Assembly: GCA_038136035.1 (NCBI GenBank)
Contig: JAYPYV010000009.1
Span: 1-64,000 of the forward strand
Direction: 5' to 3'
Origin: UBA9926 sp023261215
GTDB taxonomy: Bacteria > Pseudomonadota > Gammaproteobacteria > Pseudomonadales > Azotimanducaceae
DNA length: 64,000 bases
In this document: positions 34,631-43,457 of the stretch, one piece after another
Layout of the letters: each line of letters begins with the position of its first letter
Position numbering within the stretch: the stretch's first letter is position 1
Program-made: the position numbers and the translations under genes
Notes under the pieces: model-generated
Seen by the model: only the letters and a program-made list of their open reading frames with translations
Told to the model about the DNA's origin: nothing
Databases searched by the model: none

Positions 34631-35932
34631 TTAACCTTCAAATCGCCTTGAGGCTGAGGCGGCATGCATATCGAGACCCTCGGCTTCGGCCAGCAAGGCA
34701 GCAGATTTCGCCAGCGGAATCACACCGCGAGGATGACAACGAATCACAGATTGTCGTGTGACAAAATCGTAGGTCCCGAGCGCTGAGGCAAATCGAGCGG
34801 TCCCCGAAGTAGGCAAAACATGGCTGGGCCCTGCGGAATAGTCACCCACAACTTCTGGCGAGTGCTCACCGATGAAAACCGCACCTGCCCTCAGGTCGTA
34901 TGCCAGCAACGCCTCTGGATCGGCTACCGACAATTCTAAATGCTCCGGCGCAATCCGGTTGATGATTTCAACCACACCCACCAAATCTTTGGCGAGCAAC
35001 AAAAGCCCTCGATTCTCGATTGATACGGACGCAATGGCGTGTCGCCGACTTGCGGCGAGCCTAGGCGCTAACTGCTTCTCGATCTCTGCCAGGACAGCGG
35101 CGTCCGTCGAGACCACGATCGCTTGAGCAAGTTCATCGTGCTCTGCCTGGGCCAAAAGATCGTCGATCACCCAGTCTATCCGCGCGCTTGAATCTGCGAC
35201 CACAAGGACCTCTGAAGGTCCTGCGACCATATCTATACCCACATCACCAAATACCCGACGTTTGGCAGTGGCGACATATAAGTTGCCTGGTCCGCAGATT
35301 TTATCGACTCTCTCGATGGATTCGGTTCCGTAAGCAAGCGCAGCAATGGCTTGAGCACCCCCCATGGTATAAAGCTCATCTACGCCAGCGTGATAAGCCG
35401 CTGCCAAAAGCACCGGATCGATGGTTTCGCGTACGGCAGGAACGGCGAGAACAACATTGGGAACACCGGCCACCTTGGCCGGAATCGCCGTCATCAAAAT
35501 GGTCGAAGGATAAGTCGCTTTACCCCCGGGCGCATAAACCCCAACCCTGGACATCGGCCGAATGCGCTGTCCAAGAACATTGCCCAGTTCATCTTCATAC
35601 TGCCAGTCTGAAGCCTGTTCCTGATGCTGTCGCTCGTGGTAACCCCTGATTCTTGCGGCTGAATGGGCGAGTGCCTCATTTAGGTCAGGGGGTATGGCGT
35701 CTAGCGCGGAGGCCAGCTCCCGGCCATCCAGTCGAAGATCACGCACAGATTGACATGGGATTTGATCAAATTGGTTTACGTAAGCGCATAGCGCGCGATC
35801 GCCCCTCGCCTTCACGCCCTCAAGGATATCGGTGACGGTCAGATCGACCGACTTACTCATTGCAAGATCAATGGTCAAAGCCGCCGAGAGGTCATGTTCG
35901 AAGTTAGGATCTTGTTGATCGAGCCTTTTCAT
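34631..35932 (-). CDS. hisD: Histidinol dehydrogenase
   Basis: Zinc-dependent oxidation of L-histidinol to L-histidine, the last two steps of histidine synthesis. Motifs: MSRVGVYAPGGKATYPSTILM, VDKICGPGNLYVATAKRRVFG, IDMVAGPSEVLV and the zinc/active-site region APEHLELSV. 433 residues. It starts by ATGA overlap with the hisG stop. hisC, which follows in Pseudomonas, is not here. Confidence 0.96.
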   Translation of the reverse strand: MKRLDQQDPNFEHDLSAALTIDLAMSKSVDLTVTDILEGVKARGDRALCAYVNQFDQIPCQSVRDLRLDGRELASALDAIPPDLNEALAHSAARIRGYHERQHQEQASDWQYEDELGNVLGQRIRPMSRVGVYAPGGKATYPSTILMTAIPAKVAGVPNVVLAVPAVRETIDPVLLAAAYHAGVDELYTMGGAQAIAALAYGTESIERVDKICGPGNLYVATAKRRVFGDVGIDMVAGPSEVLVVADSSARIDWVIDDLLAQAEHDELAQAIVVSTDAAVLAEIEKQLAPRLAASRRHAIASVSIENRGLLLLAKDLVGVVEIINRIAPEHLELSVADPEALLAYDLRAGAVFIGEHSPEVVGDYSAGPSHVLPTSGTARFASALGTYDFVTRQSVIRCHPRGVIPLAKSAALLAEAEGLDMHAASASRRFEG

Positions 35933-36591
35933 CCAGACGCTCCATCTCTACGAGCAACACTCGACTCAATGGCTTTGACCAGATCACTGATCACGCTATG
36001 CTTTGTCTTGTATGACGATTTGTTAACGATCAATCGCGCTGAAATGTCTTCAACGAGGTCCTTTGGCTCAAGGCCGTTGGCAACCAACGTGTTCCCCGTC
36101 TCTACGATATCGATGATGCGATCGGACAATCCCATGACGGGCGCAAGCTCCATGGCGCCAGACAATTTGATGATATCCGCCTGAACGCCCAGCGCGGCAT
36201 AGTACCGCTTAGCCGTCTCAACGAACTTTGTCGCCACCCGGATTCGCCTGGGTAATGGCCCTTCGTCAACGAGTCCAGCGACCATCAAGCGGCAGCGTGC
36301 CAATCCCAGGTCCAGGAGTTCGTAATAATCCTGGCCGGGAAACTCGAGCAGCGAGTCCTTACCCAGGAGACCCACATCAGCGATCCCATGCTCGACATAG
36401 GTTGCGACATCTCCGCCTCTCAACACCAAAAGAGACACATCCGATCTTGAGGTGGGAAACACGAGTTTTCTTGAGCTCTCTGGTGACTCGGACGGAGCAA
36501 TGCCGGCCTCGCTTAGCACCTTGAGTAGGGCAGTCAGGGGGCGCCCTTTATTGAGCGCTACCACCAACTGATTGGCGTTCTTTCTCGTCAT
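35929..36591 (-). CDS. hisG: ATP phosphoribosyltransferase, short form
   Basis: First step of histidine synthesis, joining ATP and PRPP. The 220-residue length and absence of the C-terminal ACT-like regulatory domain identify the short HisG_S form, which in characterised species needs HisZ as regulatory partner. Motifs: VALNKGRPL at the N-terminus, GGDVATYVEHGIADVGLLGKD, and the PRPP-binding stretch DRIIDIVETGNTLVANGL. hisZ is not in this window. Four bases separate it from murA. Confidence 0.95.
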   Translation of the reverse strand: MTRKNANQLVVALNKGRPLTALLKVLSEAGIAPSESPESSRKLVFPTSRSDVSLLVLRGGDVATYVEHGIADVGLLGKDSLLEFPGQDYYELLDLGLARCRLMVAGLVDEGPLPRRIRVATKFVETAKRYYAALGVQADIIKLSGAMELAPVMGLSDRIIDIVETGNTLVANGLEPKDLVEDISARLIVNKSSYKTKHSVISDLVKAIESSVARRDGASG

Positions 36592-36595
36592 GGGT

Positions 36596-37858
36596 TTACA
36601 CTCGCCTCACCGTCGCCCCCAAAGAGGTCAATTTCTCTTCCAACTTCTCATACCCTCGATCCAGATGGTAAATCCGATCAATGACAGTCGTGCCCTCGGC
36701 TGCAAGTCCGGCAATCACGAGACAGGCTGACGCTCTAAGGTCAGTCGCCATCACGGGCGCGCCCATCAATTTCTCGACACCCACCACGCTTGCTTTTGAA
36801 TTGTTTTTCGCAAGTCTTATGTCCGCGCCCATCCTGGCCAATTCCTGCACATGCATGAACCGATTCTCAAAAATCGTTTCTCCGATCTCTGATGTTCCTC
36901 GTGCCAGACTATTCACAACCATCATTTGAGCCTGAAGATCTGTGGGAAACCCCGGGAACGGAGCCGTCTCAAAACTTTGCGCTGTGAGCGTGCGCCCCTC
37001 AGCCGATACCGTTATCGAGTCTGCGCCACACTCAAGCTCGGCCCCTGTTGCACGCAAAAGGTCAACAACGCTCGCAAGGTGCTCTCTCTTGATTTGCTCA
37101 ACAGTCACCCTTCCCCCCGTTGCCATCCCCGCCATTAAATAAGTGGCTGCCTCGATGCGATCGGACATCACCTTATAAGCAAGGGGGGTTAGCTGCGCTA
37201 CGCCCTCAACCTCGATAAAAGGCGTCCCCGCACCCTGAATTTTAGCGCCGGCGTCATTCAGAAATTGGGCCAGATCAACGATTTCCGGTTCACACGCGCA
37301 TCGTTCGAGGCGAGTGGTTCCCCTCGCCAAAACAGAAGCCATCAGCACATGCTCCGTCGCGCCCACGCTTGGAAAATCAAACGCAAAATCGGCGCCTTTC
37401 AGTCCATGGGGCGCGGTCGCCGACACGTAACCTGCTTTGATTTCTAGCTGCGCACCCAGCGCCCCGAGACCCAAAAGATGTTGGTCCACCGGTCGAGTCC
37501 CGATCGCACATCCTCCTGGAAGGGATACCTCGGCAGATCCGTATCTTGCGAGCAGGGGGCCTAGAACATTAAAGGATGCTCGCATCGTTCTAACGAGATC
37601 ATAAGGCGCACAGGTGGATGAGAGCACCCCCGCGCTGATCCTTAACTCGTCGGTTCCCTGCCACTCAACTGTAGCGCCTAGGTGCGTAAGCAAGGCAACC
37701 ATCGTTTCAACATCGCGAAGCCGAGGTACGTTGCTGATCACCACCGCGTCTTCAAACAAGATCGAGGCGGCCATGAGTTTGATGACCGAATTCTTGGCGC
37801 CTGCAGCTTTCACACGCCCCCGCAATCGCCGCCCCCCCTGAATCTGCAGTCGTGGCAT
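36596..37858 (-). CDS. murA: UDP-N-acetylglucosamine 1-carboxyvinyltransferase
   Basis: First committed step of peptidoglycan synthesis, adding enolpyruvate to UDP-GlcNAc. The catalytic cysteine is present in GGCAIGTRPVDQH (near residue 116), so fosfomycin should be able to alkylate it. KAAGAKNSVIKLMAAS lies at the N-terminus. 420 residues. It sits beside ibaG (5-base gap), the standard pair. Confidence 0.97.
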   Translation of the reverse strand: MPRLQIQGGRRLRGRVKAAGAKNSVIKLMAASILFEDAVVISNVPRLRDVETMVALLTHLGATVEWQGTDELRISAGVLSSTCAPYDLVRTMRASFNVLGPLLARYGSAEVSLPGGCAIGTRPVDQHLLGLGALGAQLEIKAGYVSATAPHGLKGADFAFDFPSVGATEHVLMASVLARGTTRLERCACEPEIVDLAQFLNDAGAKIQGAGTPFIEVEGVAQLTPLAYKVMSDRIEAATYLMAGMATGGRVTVEQIKREHLASVVDLLRATGAELECGADSITVSAEGRTLTAQSFETAPFPGFPTDLQAQMMVVNSLARGTSEIGETIFENRFMHVQELARMGADIRLAKNNSKASVVGVEKLMGAPVMATDLRASACLVIAGLAAEGTTVIDRIYHLDRGYEKLEEKLTSLGATVRRV

Positions 37859-37863
37859 GGGTG

Positions 37864-38091
37864 TTAGGTTTCTGACGGTGCGCGAGCTTGAATTGTCACT
37901 GCATGAATCGCACCCGTTGCGATCGCCTCATTTAAATACTGATAGACCATTTGCTGGCGTTTGACCCTAGAAACGCCCTCAAAGCGCTCTGCCACGATCT
38001 GAACGAGCGCTCGGTCTCCCTCTAATTCAACGGAGACGCTCAGTGCTCCCAGCCCTTCCTCCAGCAGTCGCTTTAAGGATTCGGCATTCAT
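37864..38091 (-). CDS. ibaG: BolA-family protein IbaG
   Basis: BolA-like protein; the family pairs with monothiol glutaredoxins in iron-sulfur trafficking and acid response. The BolA signature RVKRQQMVYQYLNEAIATGAIHAVTIQA is at the C-terminus. 75 residues. The mla genes (mlaFEDCB) that usually precede ibaG are absent. Confidence 0.9.
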   Translation of the reverse strand: MNAESLKRLLEEGLGALSVSVELEGDRALVQIVAERFEGVSRVKRQQMVYQYLNEAIATGAIHAVTIQARAPSET

Positions 38092-38123
38092 TTGTTGCCT
38101 CCGAGAAAATGCGCAATGATACC

Positions 38124-38255
38124 ATGCTCATTAAACGAACCCTGGGTCGATCCTCTGGTTTCTTTCATCGACAGAACCGAGAACGGTCTGCTCAGATGGC
38201 TGAGAAATTGACCAAAGCTCAAATCCAATTACTCGTCTCACGGCGCCTTAGATAA
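38124..38255 (+). CDS. Possible 43-residue basic protein
   Basis: An open frame from ATG 38124 encodes a small arginine/lysine-rich product (MLIKRTLGRSSGFFHRQNR and so on, ending LLVSRRLR). It lies in the 247-bp divergent spacer between ibaG and lptC, where other genomes have mla and kds genes. No good ribosome site. Another ATG five codons upstream (38109) is in frame. Not recognised. Confidence 0.22.
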   Translation: MLIKRTLGRSSGFFHRQNRERSAQMAEKLTKAQIQLLVSRRLR

Positions 38256-38338
38256 CAAGGGCATCCAGGGCATAGCCAGATAACCAACCCCCTGGACGAG
38301 ACGATAAAATGGACAACATCGTTTGAAATGAAGTCGAC

Positions 38339-38998
38339 ATGATGAGAGGAAGACAAGCCAGTTCGAGAAAAGTGCTAAGGGCAAGAGCGCAATTCGTAGC
38401 GGTTATCGTCTTGGTGCTCGGTCTTCTGATCGGATTCATCGTCGAAGAAGGTGAGGATCCAACGAAAGACGCTACTAATCGCAACGAGCCCGACCTCTTT
38501 CTCCTAAATGCCAAAATCAGCCAATTTAACGAACGGGGCCATCTAAAGTCGGTGATCGAGGCGCTTCGATTCACCCACTATCCTCTCACAGACGTCACGG
38601 CACTCGAGTCGCCACAGGTTGCGCTTTATCTCACCCTCGACCATACACCTTGGACCATCGAGGCAAGCTCGGGACGCCTATTGCCACTCAGTGCATACAG
38701 AAAAGAGGCGGTCGAACTTTGGACTGATGTGCGGGCGAATCGGCGACACAAAGATGGCTCCGAAACCCTCATTGAAACAGATGCACTCACCGTCTTTGTA
38801 TCGAGCAACCTTGTAGAAGGCAACGAACCTGTTCGAATATCGACCAAAAACTCAATCACCCTCGCACCGCTCATGCGAGCTTGGCTCGACTCCGGGCAAT
38901 TTGAACTGAGAAGTGATGGGTCCACACAGGTTTCAACACAGTTTTTTGACGTCCCGATGGATGTCGAGGCATCGAACCAAAGGGATCCCAGCGTTTGA
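38339..38998 (+). CDS. lptC: LPS export ABC transporter periplasmic protein LptC
   Basis: Bitopic inner-membrane protein that takes LPS from LptBFG and hands it to LptA. One N-terminal membrane anchor (FVAVIVLVLGLLIGFIV, about residues 19-36), then a beta-jellyroll domain. Recognised by the pattern DLFLLNAKISQFNERGHLKSVIEALRF and by being followed by lptA-lptB. 219 residues, somewhat long. kdsD and kdsC, normally upstream, are missing. Confidence 0.85.
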   Translation: MMRGRQASSRKVLRARAQFVAVIVLVLGLLIGFIVEEGEDPTKDATNRNEPDLFLLNAKISQFNERGHLKSVIEALRFTHYPLTDVTALESPQVALYLTLDHTPWTIEASSGRLLPLSAYRKEAVELWTDVRANRRHKDGSETLIETDALTVFVSSNLVEGNEPVRISTKNSITLAPLMRAWLDSGQFELRSDGSTQVSTQFFDVPMDVEASNQRDPSV

Positions 38999-39131
38999 AG
39001 TCTGAGAAAGCGTCTTACCCCTCACTCATCGGCCTCGAGCAAGCGAGGAGCATGCTAAACTCCGCTTTGACGCTGTCGCGTTTAATCCGATTCAACAGGT
39101 CTGGCTTGATGACTATTTGGGCTCGTACCCT

Positions 39132-39668
39132 ATGATTTTTAGTACCGAACGACAAAGCCTCATTCGATGGTCTGCCGTTGTCCTAAGCCTTTGCCTCAAC
39201 CCAGTCCTGGCGGCCACTGAGTCGGACCGAGAGCCCATCAATATTCAAGCAGATCGCGCAATGGTGAGTGAGCTCGACGGTCTTTCCGTCTATAGCGGTC
39301 ACGTTGTCATCACCCAGGGCTCGATGAAAATTCTCGCAGATGAAGTTCGACTGAAAAGTGAAAATAACCGGTTGACCACCATTCTGGCTGTGGGCGACGC
39401 GGCACAAAATGGGCTTGCGGGATTCACGCGCGGTGCCACTCGGGACTTAGAATCGATTACCGCAAGCGCATCAGAGGTAGAGTATCTCGTAGCTTCCCAG
39501 CAGCTTACGTTGCGAGGTCAGGCCGTGTTAAGTCTGGGGCAGGATCGATACCAGGGGAATCTTTTAAGCTATGACATTGCAAAAGGCATTTTCAAACTCG
39601 AGAGCGGACAAGACCCTTCCGACCGCGTCAACCTGACCATTAACCCCAAAGCGGATCAACCTTTGTGA
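39132..39668 (+). CDS. lptA: LPS transport periplasmic bridge protein LptA
   Basis: Periplasmic protein that forms the LPS bridge across the periplasm. ATG at 39132 gives a signal peptide ending ALA-like (LSLCLNPVLAATES). The OstA domain then begins INIQADRAMVSELDGLSVYSGHVVITQG. 178 residues. A TTG at 39117 is an alternative start. The last four bases overlap the lptB start (GTGA). Confidence 0.92.
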   Translation: MIFSTERQSLIRWSAVVLSLCLNPVLAATESDREPINIQADRAMVSELDGLSVYSGHVVITQGSMKILADEVRLKSENNRLTTILAVGDAAQNGLAGFTRGATRDLESITASASEVEYLVASQQLTLRGQAVLSLGQDRYQGNLLSYDIAKGIFKLESGQDPSDRVNLTINPKADQPL

Positions 39669-40393
39669 GCACTACGCTCAGAGCAACGCACCTACGCAAA
39701 CGTTTTGGCACCCGCGTCGTTGTTAAAGATGTCACGATCGAACTCAATCAAGGCGAGGTCATCGGACTCCTAGGCCCCAATGGCGCTGGCAAAACGACCT
39801 GTTTTTATATGATCGCTGGCCTCATCAAAGCGGACCAAGGCACCATCACGCTTGGCCAGCAATCATTGACCGATGCGCCTATGGATGCGCGCGCTCGATT
39901 CGGACTGGGGTATCTCCCCCAAGAACCCAGCATCTTTAGAAAGCTCTCAGTGGAAGACAACATACGCGCTATCTTCGAGACGGTGACAGATTTTCCTTTG
40001 CGCGAACAACTCGCAAAAACGAATGAACTCATTGAAGAATTCAAGCTTGGTCATGTCGCCAAGTTGCCCGGCATGGCTCTCAGCGGTGGCGAGCGACGTC
40101 GAGCTGAAATCGCTCGTGCCCTCGCATCTGAGCCCAAATTTCTTCTGCTGGACGAACCCTTCGCGGGCGTTGATCCAATTTCAGTCGGGGATATCAAAAC
40201 AATGATTCGCCAACTCGCGGATCGAGGCATTGGTATTCTCATCACTGACCACAACGTTAGAGAGACACTCGATATCTGCAAACGAGCGTACATCGTCAAT
40301 GATGGTTCGATCATCGCTGAAGGTTCAACAACTGAAATTCTGAACCATGAGGTCGTGAAGTCCGTGTATCTTGGAGAGGACTTCCGAATCTAG
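39665..40393 (+). CDS. lptB: LPS export ABC transporter ATPase LptB
   Basis: ATP-hydrolysing subunit that drives LPS extraction by LptFG. Walker A GPNGAGKTT, Q-loop YLPQEPSIF, signature LSGGERRRAEIARAL, Walker B FLLLDEPFAGVDP and the H-loop ITDHNVRET are all intact. 242 residues. The start is a GTG overlapping the lptA stop. lptF and lptG are elsewhere, as usual. Confidence 0.97.
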   Translation: MSTTLRATHLRKRFGTRVVVKDVTIELNQGEVIGLLGPNGAGKTTCFYMIAGLIKADQGTITLGQQSLTDAPMDARARFGLGYLPQEPSIFRKLSVEDNIRAIFETVTDFPLREQLAKTNELIEEFKLGHVAKLPGMALSGGERRRAEIARALASEPKFLLLDEPFAGVDPISVGDIKTMIRQLADRGIGILITDHNVRETLDICKRAYIVNDGSIIAEGSTTEILNHEVVKSVYLGEDFRI

Positions 40394-40672
40394 GATCTGA
40401 AACAAACAGTCCGCGCCCCTGACCGCCCCCGGAGGATGGACCTTCGCTTTCTGCTCGCGGCAACGCTTGGCGTTTCGCACCTGCAGCGAGGCGATCTTGA
40501 GCCCACTGTCCCACTGCGCCGCGTTCAATCCCAGTCAAATCGTCGCCTTCAGGATCATGATCCAAGGTCGAGCAACAGTTTTGATGCGATTGATTCTCCC
40601 ATTCGCCTTACGCCCCCGCGAATTGAGCCCAGTTCCGTTCTATTCGATGCCTCGCCAAAGTATGATTCAACT

Positions 40673-42289
40673 ATGGCTCTAAAACCCTCATTGGCACTGA
40701 AGCTGGGACAACAGTTACGCATGACGCCGCAATTGCAGCAGGCGATCAAATTGCTACAGCTGTCCACCTTAGATCTTCAGCAGGAGATCCAAGACGCATT
40801 GGACTCGAATCTCATGCTCGAGGAATTTGATGAGAACGAAGAACTGACCTCCGGCGCTGAGAATCAAGCGGACGATGACCCCGATCGCACTGCCGAAGCT
40901 GGTGAGGCAGACGGGACCGACGAAGCTTACTCAGATGAAGGCAGCGACCTCGAAACCGCAAATCCAAATTCTGATGCTATGGACGACGAATGGTCTGAGG
41001 GCGACGCCAGTTCTATTGTCGAACCGATGGATCTTCCCGAGGACCCGTCAGAGCAAGATTCAGTCGACCTCATGGAATCCAGCTCGCTGCAGGAAGAGCT
41101 CGCTGTCGATTCTAATTGGGACGACGTCTATGAGCCGATTAACGCGGGGGCGGGATCTGCCCCTATCGACGACTATGATCCGATGGAATCGAAAACCACG
41201 GTCGAAACCCTCGCACAACACTTGCTGTCCCAACTGGAACTCTTAAACCTCAGTGAGCACGATGCGTTCATTGCTTGGCATATTCTGGACGGGCTGGACG
41301 CTGAAGGTCAATTAACCATCGAACTCGAAGACATTTTAGAAAGCGCACCCGAAGACTGGCTGCTGGAAATGGATGAAATCGAGGCGGTGTTGCATTTAAT
41401 TCAACATCTTGACCCCATTGGCGTTGCCCACCGAAGCCTTCAAGAGTGCCTACTTATTCAGTTACGCGCCTTGCCGGTTGATACGCCCGCGCGAGGTCTC
41501 GCAATAGAAATGATCAGCGATCACCTGGCCCAACTCGGTACGCGTGATTTTGCGACGCTGACTCGAAAGCTTAGAGTCCCGGAGCCCGAACTCAGCTCGG
41601 CGATTGAACTGATAAAAACGCTGAACCCAAGGCCAGGAAGTGATTATGCCGATAACGCGTCTCAATATGTCGAACCGGATGTCATGGTACGCCGGCGCGA
41701 GGCGGGATGGGTCGTTGAAATTAATCCCGCAATCAATCCCAAAATTCGCGTCAACCCGGAGTACGCTGCGTTAATCCGGCGGAACGACACCAGCTCCGAT
41801 CAAACCTACCTCAAGGAGCAAATGCAGGAGGCGCGCTGGTTTATTAAAAGCCTTCAGCAACGCAATGAGACGCTTCTTCGAGTTGCCACAGAAATTATGA
41901 GGGTACAAAAGGACTTCTTGGACCATGGCGACCAAGGCATGCGTCCTCTCGTGCTGCATGACATCGCTGAAGCCGTTGGCTTGCATGAGTCGACCATCTC
42001 GCGGGTGACCACACAGAAATACATCGATACCCCCATGGGCATTTTCGAACTCAAATACTTTTTTTCATCACACGTCAGCACGCATTCAGGGGGTGAAGTC
42101 TCGTCCACCGCCATACGAGCGCTAATAAAAAACCTGATTGCAGACGAGAACACTCGGAAACCCCTGTCGGACAATAAAATTGCAGCATTGCTCGCTGAAC
42201 AAAATATCAATGTTGCGAGGCGAACCGTGGCCAAATATCGAGAGGCTTTGATGATTCCTCCCTCCAACGAGCGCAAAGAGCTGAACTGA
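40673..42289 (+). CDS. rpoN: RNA polymerase sigma-54 factor
   Basis: Alternative sigma factor used with AAA activators. Region I (LGQQLRMTPQLQQAIKLLQLS), core-binding domain, and the C-terminal RpoN box ARRTVAKYRE are intact. I chose ATG at 40673, because the 79 in-frame residues upstream do not match the family. No clear ribosome site precedes it. 538 residues, long compared with 477 in E. coli. The excess sits in the acidic region II (about residues 50-175), which is very rich in Asp and Glu. First gene of an rpoN-hpf-ptsN-rapZ-npr series. Confidence 0.95.
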   Translation: MALKPSLALKLGQQLRMTPQLQQAIKLLQLSTLDLQQEIQDALDSNLMLEEFDENEELTSGAENQADDDPDRTAEAGEADGTDEAYSDEGSDLETANPNSDAMDDEWSEGDASSIVEPMDLPEDPSEQDSVDLMESSSLQEELAVDSNWDDVYEPINAGAGSAPIDDYDPMESKTTVETLAQHLLSQLELLNLSEHDAFIAWHILDGLDAEGQLTIELEDILESAPEDWLLEMDEIEAVLHLIQHLDPIGVAHRSLQECLLIQLRALPVDTPARGLAIEMISDHLAQLGTRDFATLTRKLRVPEPELSSAIELIKTLNPRPGSDYADNASQYVEPDVMVRRREAGWVVEINPAINPKIRVNPEYAALIRRNDTSSDQTYLKEQMQEARWFIKSLQQRNETLLRVATEIMRVQKDFLDHGDQGMRPLVLHDIAEAVGLHESTISRVTTQKYIDTPMGIFELKYFFSSHVSTHSGGEVSSTAIRALIKNLIADENTRKPLSDNKIAALLAEQNINVARRTVAKYREALMIPPSNERKELN

Positions 42290-42451
42290 GTCTTTGGCCA
42301 TCCCTCCATCACATCTCAATTTTATCTTCGTAAATCTAGGCAACCACTCCACCAAATTGCGGTCAAATGCAGTTGAGGCTGTCTCGCTGACGCCCTTACC
42401 CCGGTCAAGAGACATTGATCCTATGAGCCTCTCCAATTAAGGAGTCCGTTT

Positions 42452-42748
42452 ATGCAATTGAATATCAGTGGCCATCACGTCCATGTAACTTCAGCGATAG
42501 AAAACTACCTCATCAGAAAACTAGAAAAAATCGAACGCCACAACGAATCCATCGTTAACGGTCAGGTGATTTTGTCAGTGAATCAGAACCGACAACATGC
42601 CGAGGGCCGGATTCATTGTTCCGGGATGGATCTCTTTGCGGAGTCAACCGATCGAAATCTTTATGCCGCGATTGATGCGATGACGGACAAATTAGACCGA
42701 CAGGTCACCGAGTACAAAAGAAAAAAAATCAGCAAACGACATGAGTAA
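42452..42748 (+). CDS. hpf: Ribosome hibernation promoting factor, short form
   Basis: Binds the decoding region and helps form inactive 100S ribosomes in stationary phase. 98 residues, with the family N-terminus QLNISGHHVHVTSAIENYLIRKLEKIERH and the DLFAESTDRNLYAAIDAMTDKLDRQV block. It lacks the C-terminal dimerisation domain of long HPF. AAGGAG precedes the ATG. Downstream of rpoN as in Pseudomonas and E. coli. Confidence 0.95.
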   Translation: MQLNISGHHVHVTSAIENYLIRKLEKIERHNESIVNGQVILSVNQNRQHAEGRIHCSGMDLFAESTDRNLYAAIDAMTDKLDRQVTEYKRKKISKRHE

Positions 42749-42962
42749 GGGTTAGCGGGGATCGACCGACCTCAAGCGCTCGGGTCAAGCACACTGACTG
42801 AAGACGATTTAAAAGTGCGATTGAAACCGATAAGTCTTCGTTTTGAGTCGCGTTGCCAGCGCGCCGGCGCATCAAGCGGCAGGGAGTAGCCCAAGAAATG
42901 CATTAGATTCGTCTGCAAACCCTGCTCTGAATCCCTGTGCTGCTTGCGATGACTGACGGTAG

Positions 42963-42968
42963 TATAAT
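42963..42968 (+). promoter_or_regulatory. Perfect TATAAT box upstream of ptsN
   Basis: A consensus -10 hexamer sits 30 bases before the ptsN ATG in the 250-bp gap after hpf. No good -35 box is present at 16-18 bases. It could let ptsN-rapZ-npr be read apart from rpoN. Confidence 0.35.
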
Positions 42969-42998
42969 AGTCAATCCGGTCTGCGAAGGGTTTGTTCC

Positions 42999-43457
42999 AT
43001 GCGCGTTGCTTCTATTCTTTCGCCTTCACGGACATTTTGCGGTCTCGAGGTCAGCAGCAAAAAAAGGGCGATTGAGCATGGCGCCCAGTTTATCGCCGCA
43101 TGTGATCCTCGCCTCGACGAGGGTGAACTGTACCGGTCGCTTATCGCGAGAGAAAAAATCAGCCCCACGGGCCTGGGCCACGGCATCGCCCTACCCCATT
43201 GTCGACTGCCGAGTTGCACCGGCATTGTCGGTGCGCTGGTCACGTTGAGCGAGCCCATTGATTTTGAGGCTATCGACGACGAACCCGTGTCAACCCTCTT
43301 CTACGTTATCGTGCCAGAGCAACAAACGGATTCGCATTTAACCGTTTTGTCGATGTTAATGGAGAAGTTCAACGACCCGCTCTTTAGACAACGGCTTCGC
43401 CAAGCCAAGACCGCTCAGGAGCTTTACCTCGCCGCTGTCTCGGAAAGCGTGTCCTGA
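42999..43457 (+). CDS. ptsN: Nitrogen phosphotransferase enzyme IIA (PtsN)
   Basis: EIIA-Ntr regulatory phosphocarrier. The phosphorylated histidine lies in GHGIALPHCR (near residue 67). Domain type PTS EIIA-2. 152 residues. The stop overlaps the rapZ start (TGATG). The npr gene two places downstream gives its phospho-donor. Confidence 0.94.
   Translation: MRVASILSPSRTFCGLEVSSKKRAIEHGAQFIAACDPRLDEGELYRSLIAREKISPTGLGHGIALPHCRLPSCTGIVGALVTLSEPIDFEAIDDEPVSTLFYVIVPEQQTDSHLTVLSMLMEKFNDPLFRQRLRQAKTAQELYLAAVSESVS

Noticed and set aside
40436..40672. 79-residue N-terminal extension of rpoN
   Set aside because: RpoN begins at the conserved region I; the extension is unlike any sigma-54 N-terminus and is better read as the 279-bp lptB-rpoN spacer.
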